A program made the position numbers and the translations under genes. DNA of 64,000 nucleotides from Perca fluviatilis (taxonomy: Eukaryota > Chordata > Actinopteri > Perciformes > Percidae), in contig NC_053126.1 of assembly GCF_010015445.1 (NCBI RefSeq), positions 19,766,669 to 19,830,668 on the forward strand, given 5' to 3'. The notes below the pieces were generated by a model. The model had not been told where the DNA came from. It searched no databases and saw nothing but the letters and a program-made list of their open reading frames with translations. Shown here one piece after another: positions 1 through 12,367 of this stretch (position 1 is the stretch's first letter; every line of letters starts with the position of its first letter).

Positions 1-1316
1 TAAAAAATACACAGGATAATAGGCAACAAAGGACAAACCCCCTGAAACACACACACTCACTGATTCATTTAGCAATTGTGTAATTTCTATTTCACAGTTT
101 TGTTTGCCCAACCCCACCCACGTGATTATGGTCCTTGAAAAACATATTTCAGTTAATATGCATTGTATTATTAGAGGTATTATTTGAATTGTACAAAAAT
201 GATTTTAATGTAATATATTTTAAAGGAGGGATCTATTTGCAGAAATGTAATATAGTATTGATAATTATGTTTTCAGTAGTGTATAATCACCTGAAACTTA
301 GAATTGTATTTTCGTTATAGCTTAAAATGAGCGGGAGTGGGCCCTCTTCCATGGAGCCCTGCATGTTGCACTGACATGTTTCTACGGTAGCCCAGAACGG
401 ACAAACCGAACACCAGCTCTAGAGAAGGCCTTTCGTGTTTTTATGTTACCTGACAGGCCATCGTAGTTTCTACTACCGTATTTTCTGGACTATAAGTCGC
501 TCCGGAGTATAAGTCACATCAGTCAAAAAATGCATCATGAAGAGGAAAAAAACATATATGTCGCACGGACTATAAGTCGCATTTTTTTTTTTTCATCTGT
601 CAACTACACAATAGCACACAGAACATCAGGCTGAATACGGTAGGTGTCCGGTATGTTAACGTAACACATTAACAGTTATTGAACTATACAATAGCACACA
701 GAACAACTAGCTACCAGGGCGTGGAGCATGGATGTATTAAAAGGCGTGGAGACGTAACTGCACCGTTGACAGGCCCCTCCCGACTCCTTCCTTCAGCTCT
801 GGCCATCTTGCTTTCAGCCCGCGATTAGCCGATTAGCTTTCTTTGTTTTCTTCATTGCAGTAAGAGTAACCTTTTCGCCAGTCCCTCACAAGTTTCTCCC
901 CCACTTTCTTTCTGCTGCTCGATTACCGTTTTCGGCTGCATATTTTACTACCTGCAGTTTGTTATCTCTTTTCTTTCTCAGTTGTCTTTAGGAGCAGCAT
1001 TCTAGTTGTCACAAGCCTAGAACGCCATCTCGCGGCTGTAGACGGTAATGTTTTCAGTATGAATTTATGTAAAAACATGTTAAATTATATATATTTTGAT
1101 ATATAAGTCGCACCTTACTATAAGTTGCAGGACCAGCCAAAGTAGGAAAAAAAGTGTGACTTATAGTCCGGAAAATACGGTACATGCTTGGAAAGGAAGG
1201 GGTATTCAGTTGGTTGTAATCTGCAACCTCACCGCTAGATGCCACTAAATGCTACACACTGCTCCTTTAAATGACTATTATAGCATTAACCTCATCATCC
1301 TTTTTTATTTAATCAG
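1..1316. other. Intron upstream of the itgb3 exons
   Basis: No exon was recognised. The stretch ends in a plausible acceptor (AATCAG at 1311-1316), so it is read as the intron before the first visible itgb3 exon. It is AT-rich and more than half is a terminal-inverted-repeat element (476-1180). The short open frames here have no recognisable protein content. The earlier integrin beta exons (head, hybrid and first EGF repeats) must lie left of the window. Confidence 0.6.
476..1180. mobile_element. Non-autonomous TA-flanked DNA transposon (MITE-like), about 705 bp
   Basis: The left end reads CCGTATTTTCTGGACTATAA and the reverse complement of the right end reads CCGTATTTTCCGGACTATAA. Both are flanked by TA (474-475 and 1181-1182), as expected for a Tc1/mariner/pogo-type insertion. 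The TIR motif 'GGACTATAAGTCGC' recurs just inside the left end (about 567-580), with a related copy near 1102. An internal segment containing CAATAGCACACAGAACA occurs twice, about 78 bp apart (about 609 and 687). No transposase frame is visible. Superfamily assignment rests only on the TA duplication. Confidence 0.75.
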
Positions 1317-4144
1317 ATCATGGGAAGTGCAGCTGTGGCCTCTGCCAGTGCGACGCAGGCTGGAAAGGAGAAAACTGTAACTGCTCCACACGTATCGACA
1401 CCTGCATGTCCAGCATCGGCATGCTGTGCAGCGGCCGGGGGAACTGTGAGTGTGGGGTTTGTCAGTGCACCCAGCCTGGCGCCTACGGAGAGACCTGTGA
1501 GAAATGCCCTACGTGTCCTGATTCCTGCACTATAAAAAAGTAATTATATTTCTTACTTCTTAACAAAGAAGAGAGATAAAGGAATGGACAAAATAACAGA
1601 AAAAAGACATGCAAACAGACTGTGTAACTGTGTAACTTTTGAAGTAATCCATACTCAATTAGATGGAGTCCCACTTCCTAGAATGTTCATGTTTTAGACA
1701 GCACAAACCTTTTAAAGTCTTAGCAATCGCGAGGCTAAAACATTTTTTGTTCTGTGGTTGGCACTAGAGGACAACTAGAGGAAAGATCATGGGGTTTATT
1801 TCCCTGGGACCATGAATATTTTTCACATGCAGTCCACCATGAAATTAGTTTTGATCTAAACATTTTTGATCTGAGGGTGGCGTGGCGCAAGAGGAAAAAT
1901 CATGGAGTGTCCAAAATGGAAATGGTTCATCCTTTGGGAACCACAAATATCTACGCCATAAGAATGATAAATGTATGCAAATTGTATGGAAAAAACAGTT
2001 GTTGGTCAAGGAAAGTTGGTGGTAAGAGGTCACCAAATTATTAGAAGTCATCCTCTGAAGATGGGGCAGTGGTGGCTGGCAAGATAAAAATCTGGGTGGG
2101 AAAGTGAAAGAGCACCACTTGTCCCTCCCTCATTACCACCACTGAGGTGCCCTTGAGCAAGGCCCTCAACCCCAACCGCTCCAGTGGAGCTGCTCAGTGG
2201 CCAGCGGATCAGACCGTGGTTGTACTGGACAGCTTCCAAGTATGAATGTGTAACAGTGTGAATGTGACATGTCGTCGTTGCAAATGAGAAATTGTTCTCA
2301 ATCGACTTACCTGGATGAATAACGGTTAAATAAAAAAATTAAAAAGATGTATACCAAATTTCATGGCAAATTGGCCAGTAGCTAATTATAATACTAATTG
2401 TATTTTTGGGCACTTTTCAGGACACCCAAGGTCGCTTACAGTGCCTTAAAAACAGTAACCATACAGGTAAAACATACAGGTAAAAACAGTGAAACATGAA
2501 AAGATATCAGTACAGACAATCACAAAACAAGAAACATTAAAAAAAAAAAAAAAAAAAAAATGTGGGTCTAACTGATATATCTGGCTCTGGACCTCAGGCG
2601 CTGCTACTACTAAATCTTTAGCAAAGAATTTGAGGCTAACTACATTGGCTGATAGCACTCTGCAGTGCAACATCTTTCCATCATGATGTTCCCACATTCC
2701 AAGATTATGGCAAACCACTCCCACACACATTTTTAACAAATTCAAGTGTGGTTTCATGTACAGCAGAGAAAGATTAAACTCTGCTCATGGCCACAGCAGA
2801 CAGCAGATATCAACACTCTTAGGTGGTACTGATAGTTTGTCCATCCCTTGCATATCAAATTGAACCGTGCACTGCTATTAAAGAGCATCAAGAGTTTTAA
2901 CACTGTGTACTGTATAAAGGTAACCGAATGGGACTTGCTTACAGGGAGTGTGTTGAGTGTCAGCACTTCAAGAGAGGACAGTACACCGATGACAACAGCT
3001 GCAGTAGAATCTGCAAAGATGAGATTAAAGTGGTGGATGAACTGGGTGAGAACTCTTCTCTAACCTCCTCACTACATACTGTTAATCTGTTGTGGTAATG
3101 CCTACTCTGGTTTTTCTGCTGCTGATCATATGGAAGTAGTTGGAGGCTTCATACTTGCATTGCAGTCAAAAACATAATGCACTGATAAATACTCGATGTT
3201 TTTAAAGATCACTTATCACTTTTAATGGCCCTGTCTTTTTCTTTTTCTCATCTTTCCTACAGTTTTCCATGATAGACTTGCAGTGAATTGCTCATACAAA
3301 GATGAGAATGACTGCGTGGAGTACTTCCAGTATTACGAAGATGAAAGTGGCAAATCCATTCTGTTCGTGGTAAAAGAGCCAGGTACTGTAAGAGTTTGTG
3401 TCCATGTATGAAATGTTAACATTCTCAGAGAACTGAGCATTATAATGCAGATGCATTATGAGGACAGAGGAGATTTCAGCCTGTGTCTGGCAGGCTGCAG
3501 CAAAAGAGGAACAGTGCCTGCATCCAGTAACTTGTCATTTTCTAACGCGCTTTAACCACAGCTACACGTTGTCATGATGTACTGAACCATTGTACAATGG
3601 AGTGTTTGACACTGGACTACAGTAGTTGCTCAGCGTCATGAGTAGGTTCCACTGCTTAACAAACATCATGGAAACCAGGAGGAAATTAGCTCTTTTTATC
3701 CCTCTGCCTCCCTTCCTGTCTCTCGTCTCTCAGAGTGCCCTCAGGGTCCAGACATCTTAGTGGTGCTCTTGGCAGTGGCCGGAGCCATCCTCCTACTGGG
3801 CCTTGTTGGCCTGCTCATCTGGAAGCTGCTGGTCACCATCCACGACCGCAGAGAGTTTGCCAAGTTTGAGGAGGAGAGAGCCAAAGCCAAATGGGATACG
3901 GTGAGATAATAATATAATTAAAGCACTAACCGCAACCAGCAACAGCTTTTCATCAATGCTGCTAATACAGTAACAGAATAGGGCTGCCTTCTAAAGGGGA
4001 AAGTCTAAACATTACTTCGTAAAGTTGGATCTGTTTGGGACTGAATTAACCAGCATTTCCTCTGTTTTCATTTCCCAGGCTCACAATCCTTTGTACAAAG
4101 GTGCCACCTCCACCTTCACCAATGTAGCATACAAAGGAAACTAA
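1317..4144 (+). CDS. itgb3: Integrin beta-3, C-terminal part (5 last coding exons; gene starts outside the window)
   Basis: Coding exons are 1317-1539, 2945-3045, 3263-3382, 3734-3900 and 4079-4144 (stop TAA). All junctions are GT-AG and in phase. The first exon encodes the last cysteine-rich I-EGF repeats (CSCGLCQC..., [10 protein letters not shown]). The next two encode the beta-tail domain ([16 protein letters not shown]). The fourth gives the transmembrane helix ([17 protein letters not shown]) and HDRREF membrane-proximal motif. The last carries the talin-binding NPLY and distal NVAY motifs. The family pairs with alpha subunits (alpha-IIb, alpha-V) at the plasma membrane to bind RGD ligands and signals through talin, kindlin and Src. 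Near-identity of the membrane and tail region to mammalian beta-3 favours ITGB3 over ITGB5/6. Which fish ohnologue (a or b) cannot be told. The tail ends in KGN rather than the mammalian RGT. Confidence 0.92.
2047..2345 (+). repeat. Dispersed SINE-like repeat in an itgb3 intron
   Basis: The stretch from about 2047 to the A/T-rich end near 2345 has the look of a common fish interspersed repeat. It contains GCCCTTGAGCAAGG and CAGTGGAGCTGCTCAGTGGCC, then a tail CTTACCTGGATGAATAACGG followed by AAATAAA. I recognise the type but not a family name. Boundaries are approximate. A 20-odd base poly-A run lies further on at about 2538-2560. Confidence 0.5.
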
Positions 4145-7100
4145 CAACTAAATGCAAAGAGCAAAACTCAGGGGTCAGCCACAGAGATGGAATGTAGTAG
4201 CAGAGAAATGGATCGAAAGAAGATCTACACTGTAGCTGAAAAGTAGTTAATGCTGTCAATAATGATAACAATGGTGTTATAATTGTACATATTGTAAAAA
4301 AATAACAAACTGTTAATGTACGTCACAGACGGTTTCCTGCTATCAGGCTTTCTGTTTTCACACTATGTCACATGGTTTTCTCTAAGTACTCTACATGCAG
4401 TCGGATAGGAGTTCATTAACATAAACAACTATAATGTCCGTTTACAGTAAGGGTGTTGCACCGAAATCTGTGATGAGTCGAGATCTGTGTCCTTCCTTCT
4501 AAAATGTGTAGCACCCCCTCCGTAGTTAGGGTTAGGGATAAGGGTTTGGTTCAGGTTTAGGTAGGGGGACACAGATCTTGACGGGTCAAAGCTTTCAGTG
4601 CCACAAGGGGAACTGCTGCTGAAAGTGGTCTTTTTACCACTTCTACCACTTCAGGTTCTACCACTGCAATATTAGATGTTTACATTTTTTTTATTATGAC
4701 TTTTTAGTTTGGCTCACATTTTGAAATTGAAATAGGAATAACCATTGCCTAATGGTAATAAGTAGGTATAGGAAATACATGAATTAATGGTCTTTTTGAA
4801 TCTTGGTCTTTTCTTGTAAAAAATGTATTTTGTTTTCTGGGAGTAAATCTCCTTAACTGCAGCCTGTAGGCCGACTTGGTTTACAGTGATGTTTGTGGTC
4901 TATATTGTTATTGAAAGGCATATCATTAATGGGAACTTTATAAATGCTTTGACATGTTTCTTTATCCCTGCACCATCACCTGTGTTTGCTTTGGGTGGGT
5001 TTTGTATTATGGCAAAAATAATCTTGCCATTCTAAATTGTAAAATATTTAAATTTTCTACTGACCAGCACTGTGTTACACTGAAATGCCAAGCTGTTCTT
5101 TTGTGTATGAGCATATTTTATTGCACATCAAATGTGATTGGCCATATGCAGTGTAATTTTTGATAATGAACTAATTTAAATTTGCGTATCCTCAATATGG
5201 GAGAAAATAGCACAATGTGAGGTGTATTTCAGTTACCTTAGGAGATGGCTTGCACACCTGTTGCATAGTTTGATTTTGTGCACCGTTTTTAAAGATGCAT
5301 GGGATTTCGCTGTAGTTACACAAAGGGAATGTTACATATTAAAATATATACCTGACTTTGACTGATTTTAGCCTTTATTAAGAGCAGACTTACAAGCAAC
5401 AAGTTGCTAAAATTTCTGAAATAGAAAAAGTTATTTAACTCTTTCTGTATTCCCTCTGTGATGTTGGTTGGCAAAACATTTTGGTGGAACATTACAATAA
5501 ATATCACTGATGCCCTGTGTGATTTCAGTGAGAAGGTGAATGTTTCATTCTGCCTCCCAGCTTTATTCAGACACACAGCAAGCTATTTCACAAACGACTA
5601 AATTGAAACATTGAAAATCATTAAATTAAGCAGAGAGATATGTATAAATTCTAAGAGGTTTTTAATTAATGTTTTCTTTGAGTCATATATGTCACAGAAG
5701 TATATTAAAGAAAGAATTATTCGTTAGCTAGGTTTTTACATTCAATTCAAGCAAGTTCACTGTGATGTGGGTGTTATACTAATCATATAAATGTCAGCCT
5801 GCAGAGGAGAGAATTTCCTTTTGACCACATTCCATCACTTATCTTCTGTATCAAACCATAACATATTTCCTGTTGCATGGCCCACGTCGTTTTTAGTTGT
5901 ATTGTTCTTGTGCACTTCTCTGGTGTTCAATCTGATATATGTTAGCATTTCCCTTCACTGCCCACAACATAGCTCTGTCACCGCATCCTGTTCACACCAG
6001 CCTAATGAGTCCAGTTAATGTGTGCTGCACCCAGCCATTTTATACAGTTTGTTGGTACTTAAGTTCACCATGGAAATAAAAGGCACATTCATCACTACTG
6101 TCTAAATTCATTTTCCTATTAGCCGACATTAAGTCACAACTATGTAGAATGTGTTAAGGTACTGCTTAGCTGTCCCATATTCTAGTATTTTCTAAATGTG
6201 TATAATTTGTTATAAATAACATCAAAGCGAATCTTGGGGAAATAACCATACGTGTGAAATGCCTCTGTACAGTTACCTTAGGTTTCGCTGTTCATGTTGT
6301 AATATAACATGTTTAATCAATGGTATGTAGCATATCTGCTGTCTTATCCAGAATCCTAGTACAAATGAAGAGTGTGTCTTATCAGCAGTACCAGGAGGGT
6401 GTATTTTTACATCATAGCTCAGTCCAGATGTTGACTACTTCCTGCCTTGAAACTCAACACAACAACCAGGTCAACTAAGCATTGTTCTTAATCTAGTAAA
6501 TAACATTTTAGTGTTTTTCTTGCAGCCCATGCAAATGAAATAGTATCAGGATAGTATAATCATATAAAAATATGTGCATAAAAATTTAGAAAAGTCTCAT
6601 GTTCAAAGTATCAGTAAATCTCTACCGCAAGCCTACAGATAGTAAGTAGTTGCTGTAGGATCTCTGTACAAACTTCCAGAGTTCAAGAAAATGGCAAATA
6701 TACGTTTTTCTAATTACGTTTGATAGGACTGGGGGAATGTCAGGTGTATTCTCATAAATGGGGCTCAGATTGACACCATGTGGACCATAGCAATGATAAT
6801 CTTGGCAAATGTCTCCCTCTAGTGTATAAACACGGCAATGCTCAAATGCTGCAGCACACACCTGTGGCGGTGCAGCCTCAAAGTCTTGTGCAAATCATTT
6901 CATTGTCAAGCAGCCTGTAGTGCAGTGTAGCTACAGAGCTGGGTGATGGTGTGACTGTGACTTTTCAGTTGAGTTGTTATGGTCGTCCATCGACATTTGG
7001 ATATGGAAGCGTGTCTCCTTCATGTGCTCCAAACAACATCGCTATGGTACCTATCCTATACTGTCTATGCCGATGCAGTCTGTAGTTCGGCCAGCGAGAA

Positions 7101-7405
7101 TGAAACGTACCATTTTGTACTGTGGCAACGAAGGAGTATGTACATGCTCTACAAAAATTATAGAGGTAAAGATAATGGGGAAATATGCATCATATAGTTA
7201 TACACGACCTGTTTTACAAAGTGAAAACATCCCAAAACAACAACATCATTACAGAACCATACTCATTGCATTGCGTTGCATCTTTTGTTGTCAGAAAATC
7301 TCGACATAGGCTACTAAGTTGCATTTACATTACTGGTCTTAATTGCAATATGTCCCATAACCCGTGAACGCAGCACGGCCCCTCTTCCGTTTCGTCAGTT
7401 CGAAC
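4145..7405. other. itgb3 3' UTR and itgb3-mettl2 intergenic DNA
   Basis: The stretch starts directly after the itgb3 stop codon. AT-rich sequence with several AATAAA signals (for example 5496-5501 and 6075-6080) suggests a long 3' UTR; the real cleavage site cannot be chosen from sequence alone. No further coding exon or RNA gene was recognised. The short open frames near 5.3, 5.8, 6.6 and 7.0 kb show no family resemblance. Confidence 0.5.
6075..6080 (+). terminator. Candidate distal polyadenylation signal of itgb3
   Basis: AATAAA lies about 1.9 kb after the itgb3 stop. A second AATAAA at 5496-5501 is an equally valid candidate. Transcript 3' ends would be needed to decide. Confidence 0.35.
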
Positions 7406-7414
7406 ATGGCGGCG
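7381..7414 (+). promoter_or_regulatory. mettl2 promoter/initiation region: ETS-like and YY1-like motifs at the start codon
   Basis: CTCTTCCGTTT (about 7382-7392) contains a CTTCCG ETS core. AACATGGCGGCG (7404-7415) matches the YY1 consensus and overlaps the chosen start ATG. YY1 sites placed over the start codon, together with ETS sites just upstream, are typical of short 5' UTR housekeeping promoters in vertebrates. No TATA box is evident. Confidence 0.5.
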
Positions 7415-9233
7415 CCCCATGTCGTGGTCGGTATGGATGGAGACAGCAGCGAAACTGGGGTTGTTCTGTCAGATTCAACCCCCGGAGATGTGAAGAGACC
7501 TCAGTTCGGGACACGTTTCCTCACAGACCCACGGCAGGTCTTCCAGCACAACGCATGGTGGGTCATTTCTTCCAGAAACACAAAAGGGCAGGCAGATGGT
7601 TGGTGTGCATCTCTGTCAGAGCAATATGGTCAGTGCCAGTGTCCCCTGGCTGAGGTATTCCCACTACTTAGCTATATTAGTAGTACATTACTTGTATGGA
7701 TGGCCTTTTGCTGAATTGACTAACGTTATCTAACAATAAGCAAATGTAAAAAGCTATTATTTAGTAACGTTAGCTATGGCATTCTGTTTGTTGTTTTGAT
7801 AGAGAGGTTATAATTTATCCTCATCTCATCTGATTATATTGGCCATTAAATAAAATATGTTTTTAATTCCAATAATCATATGTGGATAAAATGATGGCAT
7901 TACTAGTATTACTCCATTCTGTTGTCTAAATGAACAATATAACATTACCTGAAGTTCCCTACTCTTTATCCCCATTAACTGTTTTTGGTTATTTTAGTTT
8001 GTTTTTTTGGCAAGTTTTTCCTTTTTTCATATTGAGAGTCTAAAAATATTGGGTGTTGCATGCTATGCTATGTGGATTGTAAAGACCATAGGGCTATATA
8101 AAACCACATCACGTCACCCACACTGGATAATAGTGCTCTGTTGCCTACAGGGACAATGTGGAGTGGACTGAAGAACAAGAAGCATCTGCTAAGAAGAAAG
8201 TCTTAGAAAACAATCAGCCACTACCTGCAGAGAAACAAGGTAGCATTGCTGTTGTCGAGACTCATTGCTCATACACATGACTGGCATCAAGGATCAGTAA
8301 CAGAACTATGATACTAATGTTGTATATGTGTTTATTTTCATTTCATTTGAGTTGTATCTGATCATTGTGTAAAAGGATACAGAAATGTATCTGGTTGTTG
8401 TTGATTTGTAATCATGATTATGACTTACTCTTGCTCTTACTCCCCGCCTTACCTTTTTTTCTTTTTGGCAGAGGAATACGACAGCCGGGCAAATGAGTTC
8501 TGGAATGGTTTTTACACAATCCATGAGAATCGTTTCTTCAAAGACCGTCACTGGCTCTTCACAGAGTTCCCAGAGTTGGCCCCACAGTGTAGCCTCAACC
8601 GGGAGTCCCATGTCGAGGTCTCTGGCACAGATGACAGTCAGCAGGATTCTCTGGATCAAGAACAAAGAAGGGAAGTTGCAGCTTTGTCTCACACTGATTG
8701 TGACATCCCTGGCTCCGCTGCCTCATATCGCATTCTAGAGGTGAGAGATTAATTTGAAAGCAAGTTAGCTAAACTTGAACCATACAGATATAATGGCAAA
8801 GCCAAATGTCTGCTGTTATACACCTCTGTTTTCAGTTCTGTTGTCTGGCTGTTAGTAAGTGGTCTAAAAAAAGAATGGCAACAGATCTTAGTGGAAATTG
8901 GTGCAATTAACTACTGCACTTACTTAAATGGATAAAAAAAATATGGCACATGCCCCATGATTGTCTACCACTGTGTTTATGAATTTGGATGCAAATCTAG
9001 TTCCAGATACAGATAAAACCTTTGTAGTAGAAAAGTCAGCAGCATCACTCAATACATCATCTTTTTCTGTTTACCGAAGAGCAAAAAGTGAAATATGTTC
9101 ATATTTTTTATTATATTTTTATATCTTTCATCATCTGACTGATGGGGGATGGATGGCCAAAAACATTTTGTGCTAAATTTGTTATGTATTGTGCATAAGC
9201 AGCCTCCTCACATGGATCACATTGTGGTATCTC

Positions 9234-9279
<46 letters not shown>

Positions 9280-10718
9280 GCCAAATAAACACTTCTAAAC
9301 ATTTTCTATTAAAATAAATGTGTGCAGAAATGCATGTTCTAGTAATTGTATCAATCTTTTTGACAGTATTCATTCTCTTGAAACAAACTTTGCCACTGTA
9401 GGTGTTGGTGTGTGACAATGGGTGAAATTGGAGTAAACAAAATAAATGTTATATTAATTGATGTTTATTGGACAGGTTGGCTGCGGTGTAGGCAATACAG
9501 TTTTTCCAATACTGAAGACCAACAAGTAAGTGAAGGCATTAGCATGTCGTTTCAAGCCATGTTTGACAAATACTGTTCTCTGGTACTGTCTTATTATGTG
9601 CACAAATAACTGCAGCTTTGCTCTTTGCAGTGACCCGGGACTCTTTGTTTACTGCTGTGATTTCTCCAGCACTGCTGTGGAGTTAGTCAAGGTTAGGTGG
9701 GATTCCTGAAAAGATGATGTGTTGATAGATGTATTCATCTCTAGGGTTGTGGGCTAATGGATGAATTAACATTGCTTTCTTGTCTTCAGACTAATCCAGA
9801 GTACGACCCTGGGCGCTGCTTTGCCTTTGTTCATGACTTGAGTGACGTGGGAGCCAATTACCCCATCCCAGATGGAACCCTTGATGTTATCGTGCTAATC
9901 TTTGTGTTATCAGCATTGCATCCCAACAAGTGTGTATCTTTCTCCGTCTTTCTTCTCCTCTTCTCTTTGGTTTACATTCACTGTGTGTGTCATTGAATAT
10001 AGCCCTGTTTTTCTTAATGTTTCACCCTCACTCAGGATGCAGGCATCCATCAGTAGATTAGCGCGGCTGCTGAAGCCTGGGGGAGTGATTCTGCTCAGGG
10101 ACTATGGACGCTATGATATGGCACAGCTTCGCTTCAAGAAAGGTCAGTCAAGCTGAAGTCCAGCGAGGCTCCAGTCGAAATAGCTGTTCAGAATGTCCAG
10201 AAAGCTTCATTTTTAATGATCTATGATTAGTGGTTATCCTTGAAAATGTGTTTCACTGAGGTCTGTTTTTCTGGTAGCACCGTTTCAGAATTGATTGCTG
10301 CATTAAGTCACACCAAAGCAACTTTCTGCGTGTGGTCATTTTAAGTGACAGTCCAAGTATGTTGCTCTTAAATATGTTACAGAATATTATGGACCACACT
10401 TAATGTAGATAGTAACAGTAAGTCTGGCTGCACAAGACCTTTCAGACTTGGGGTCCATTTGCAGTACTTCTAATGGTACACTGCAGATTAAAACGGCACT
10501 GCGTTAATGAATAAGTGTTATTTAATGTTTGCAATTTGTTGTAGTATAATAGGTACTGTCTGTGCGTCCCTTTTAATTCTTTTAGGAAGGTGTCTGTCAG
10601 AAAACTTTTATGTCCGAGGTGATGGAACAAGAGTGTATTTCTTTACTCAAGGTAAAATTCAAGACATATTAATACAATTCTGCAAATAATACTGAGATTA
10701 TTTTGCAGAATTGTTCTT

Positions 10719-10759
<41 letters not shown>

Positions 10760-10950
10760 ATATATAATATATATAATATATTTCTGTGCTTCTTTGTATT
10801 TTAGATGAGCTCCATGGGATGTTCACTGAGGCAGGATTTGAGAAAGTGCAGAACCTCGTGGACAGAAGGCTCCAGGTGAATAGAGGCAAACAGCTCACCA
10901 TGTACAGGGTGTGGATCCAGTGCAAGTATCGCAAGGCTCTAGCCACTTGA
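7406..10950 (+). CDS. mettl2a: tRNA N3-methylcytidine methyltransferase METTL2 (9 exons, 359 aa)
   Basis: Exons: 7406-7557, 8151-8239, 8472-8740, 9476-9525, 9631-9691, 9790-9929, 10036-10142, 10586-10651, 10805-10950 (TGA). They sum to 1080 nt with consistent phases and GT-AG introns. The protein is a class I SAM-dependent methyltransferase of the METTL2/6/8 family, which makes m3C at position 32 of tRNA-Thr and some tRNA-Arg. Seen: N-terminal [33 protein letters not shown]; the SAM-binding motif VGCGVGNT at about residues 171-178; acidic motif [37 protein letters not shown]; and a C-terminal [20 protein letters not shown]. Length is close to human METTL2A (about 378 aa). The start is the first in-frame ATG; the frame runs upstream without another. 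Absence of a mitochondrial presequence and gene order favour METTL2 over METTL8. Confidence 0.95.
9234..9279. repeat. (ATT)n microsatellite in mettl2 intron 3
   Basis: An uninterrupted TTA/ATT triplet run of about 46 bp. Confidence 0.95.
10725..10782. repeat. (AT)n-rich tract in mettl2 intron 8
   Basis: Alternating AT with a few interruptions lies about 20 bp upstream of the acceptor of the last mettl2 exon. Confidence 0.9.
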
Positions 10951-11314
10951 GACCCAGGGCTGAGACAGGGGAAAGAACCCGCCTGGTTTGACCTTTACCT
11001 GAACCACTGCAACTAGGAGATCAAATCAAGGCCTTTTTCTGAGGATGTATGGAATTGAGAAGCCCCATTGCATTGTGATAAAGGGATGCAACTGGATAGG
11101 TAAATGCTGTAATGGCCTTACACTATTTCAGCTGCCATAATGTTGATGGACTTGTTTTATGGCTAGAGTACCATATGGTGCTGCAATTCTACCTACAAGA
11201 GTCATGATTTCTCATTTTGTGCTGATGAGTTCAGTAATCTGAGAAAAGACTGGTTACCCATGTTTAAGTCTTTATATTATGCCAGATGCAGTTTTTAATG
11301 AGCTGATGTTTTGC

Positions 11315-11320
11315 AATAAA
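11315..11320 (+). terminator. Polyadenylation signal candidate, mettl2
   Basis: AATAAA lies 365 nt after the mettl2 stop. A second AATAAA follows at 11370-11375. Both are compatible with a short 3' UTR ending near 11.34-11.40 kb. Confidence 0.55.
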
Positions 11321-11789
11321 TTGCATGATTTTAAAAATAACTTCATGATCTTTTTGTACATGCAAAATCAATAAAAATCGAAAACTGTAAATCTTTTTTA
11401 CATCTGTATTTTAAAGTTGTTTTCAAATGTGTTTTGTTAAACAAAGGAAATCACTTAATGATATTGGTCCATACTGCTTACTTTCCATCACAGTCTCTTG
11501 AATGGTTAAACACCTATTTATGATTGAATGGCTACTTTAGGGGGAAAAAAACAATAATCTGGCAATTCACTGACATTATATAAATTCAATGTGTGGGTGT
11601 GAACATCATGGGAATGGAAACTTTCTGATAAGTGATTTTGGTGGTTGCCTGGGTGGGTGCTGTAAATTGTATTGTGTACAGAGGGATTTGCCATTGGTCC
11701 AGACAGGAGATTTGGGGCAGGCGTGGACTGAACGAAGGTGAAATACTTGAACAATCTCACGAGAAAATATGAGATTTTACTGATTATTG

Positions 11790-12367
11790 TTTACATTGTA
11801 AAAACATGAGAACCGAACCGAATCGATCCGGATTCAACTGAAACGCCTGCAACAGCACAACTTCCGAAACAGATTGGTTTCTTCCCTGCGGCGAGGAAGA
11901 CGACTGGAGCCGAACTTTGTTTTGATCGAGCTGGAAGCCAGGACCCGAAATTGATCTCACCACCGGGGGAGAAAGGATAGGGGTAACTTAAGCTAGTTTT
12001 AAAGACATTTATACCTGGTGAAAAACGCAGAATCTCGAGGATCGCCATTGTCTGGAAGGAGATAACCGACATAGGCACGGTATGGTCCTCGGCGAGAGGG
12101 ATGTGATGGGGATCCCTGCTTAAGGAGCACAGCAAGGCGGGTTTGGGTTACCCGGAGTTGTCGAGGCCTCCGAGGGGAATCCACCGTCGTCTACCTTGAG
12201 CTACACCGCACACTCCCGTGTCTCGATCGTTAATTGTCAGCACGCGAGAGACGCGGCTGTGGATGCGGCCTAGCCTGGGAGGGTCTGTCGAACACCGAGG
12301 AAACAACGGGAACGGTTTCAGGGTTAACCGCAGACCCTCCGAAGGACGCAGAAAATATTAAATTGCA
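11790..12367 (+). promoter_or_regulatory. tlk2 CpG-rich promoter region and non-coding first exon
   Basis: CpG density rises sharply from about 11.8 to 12.35 kb compared with the AT-rich flanks. A good splice donor follows AATTGCA at 12367 (GTAAGT, 12368-12373). It is placed to join the acceptor CTGCAG (ending 13500) that precedes the tlk2 start ATG by 2 nt. The 5' UTR exon therefore probably ends at 12367; its start is unknown. Minus-strand open frames across this CpG-rich block look like by-products of base composition. The intervening intron (12368-13500) holds no recognised feature. Confidence 0.55.

Noticed and set aside
4520..4565. TTAGGG-like words suggesting interstitial telomere sequence
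   Set aside because: Only a few degenerate copies (TTAGGGTTAGGG then drift); too short to support.
7364..7405. Upstream extension of mettl2 from a GTG
   Set aside because: Nuclear genes start at ATG; the first in-frame ATG is 7406 and matches the family N-terminus and a YY1-type start context.
11791..12184. Minus-strand open frames of 114 and 61 aa at the tlk2 promoter
   Set aside because: They fall in CpG-rich promoter/5' UTR sequence and resemble no family.
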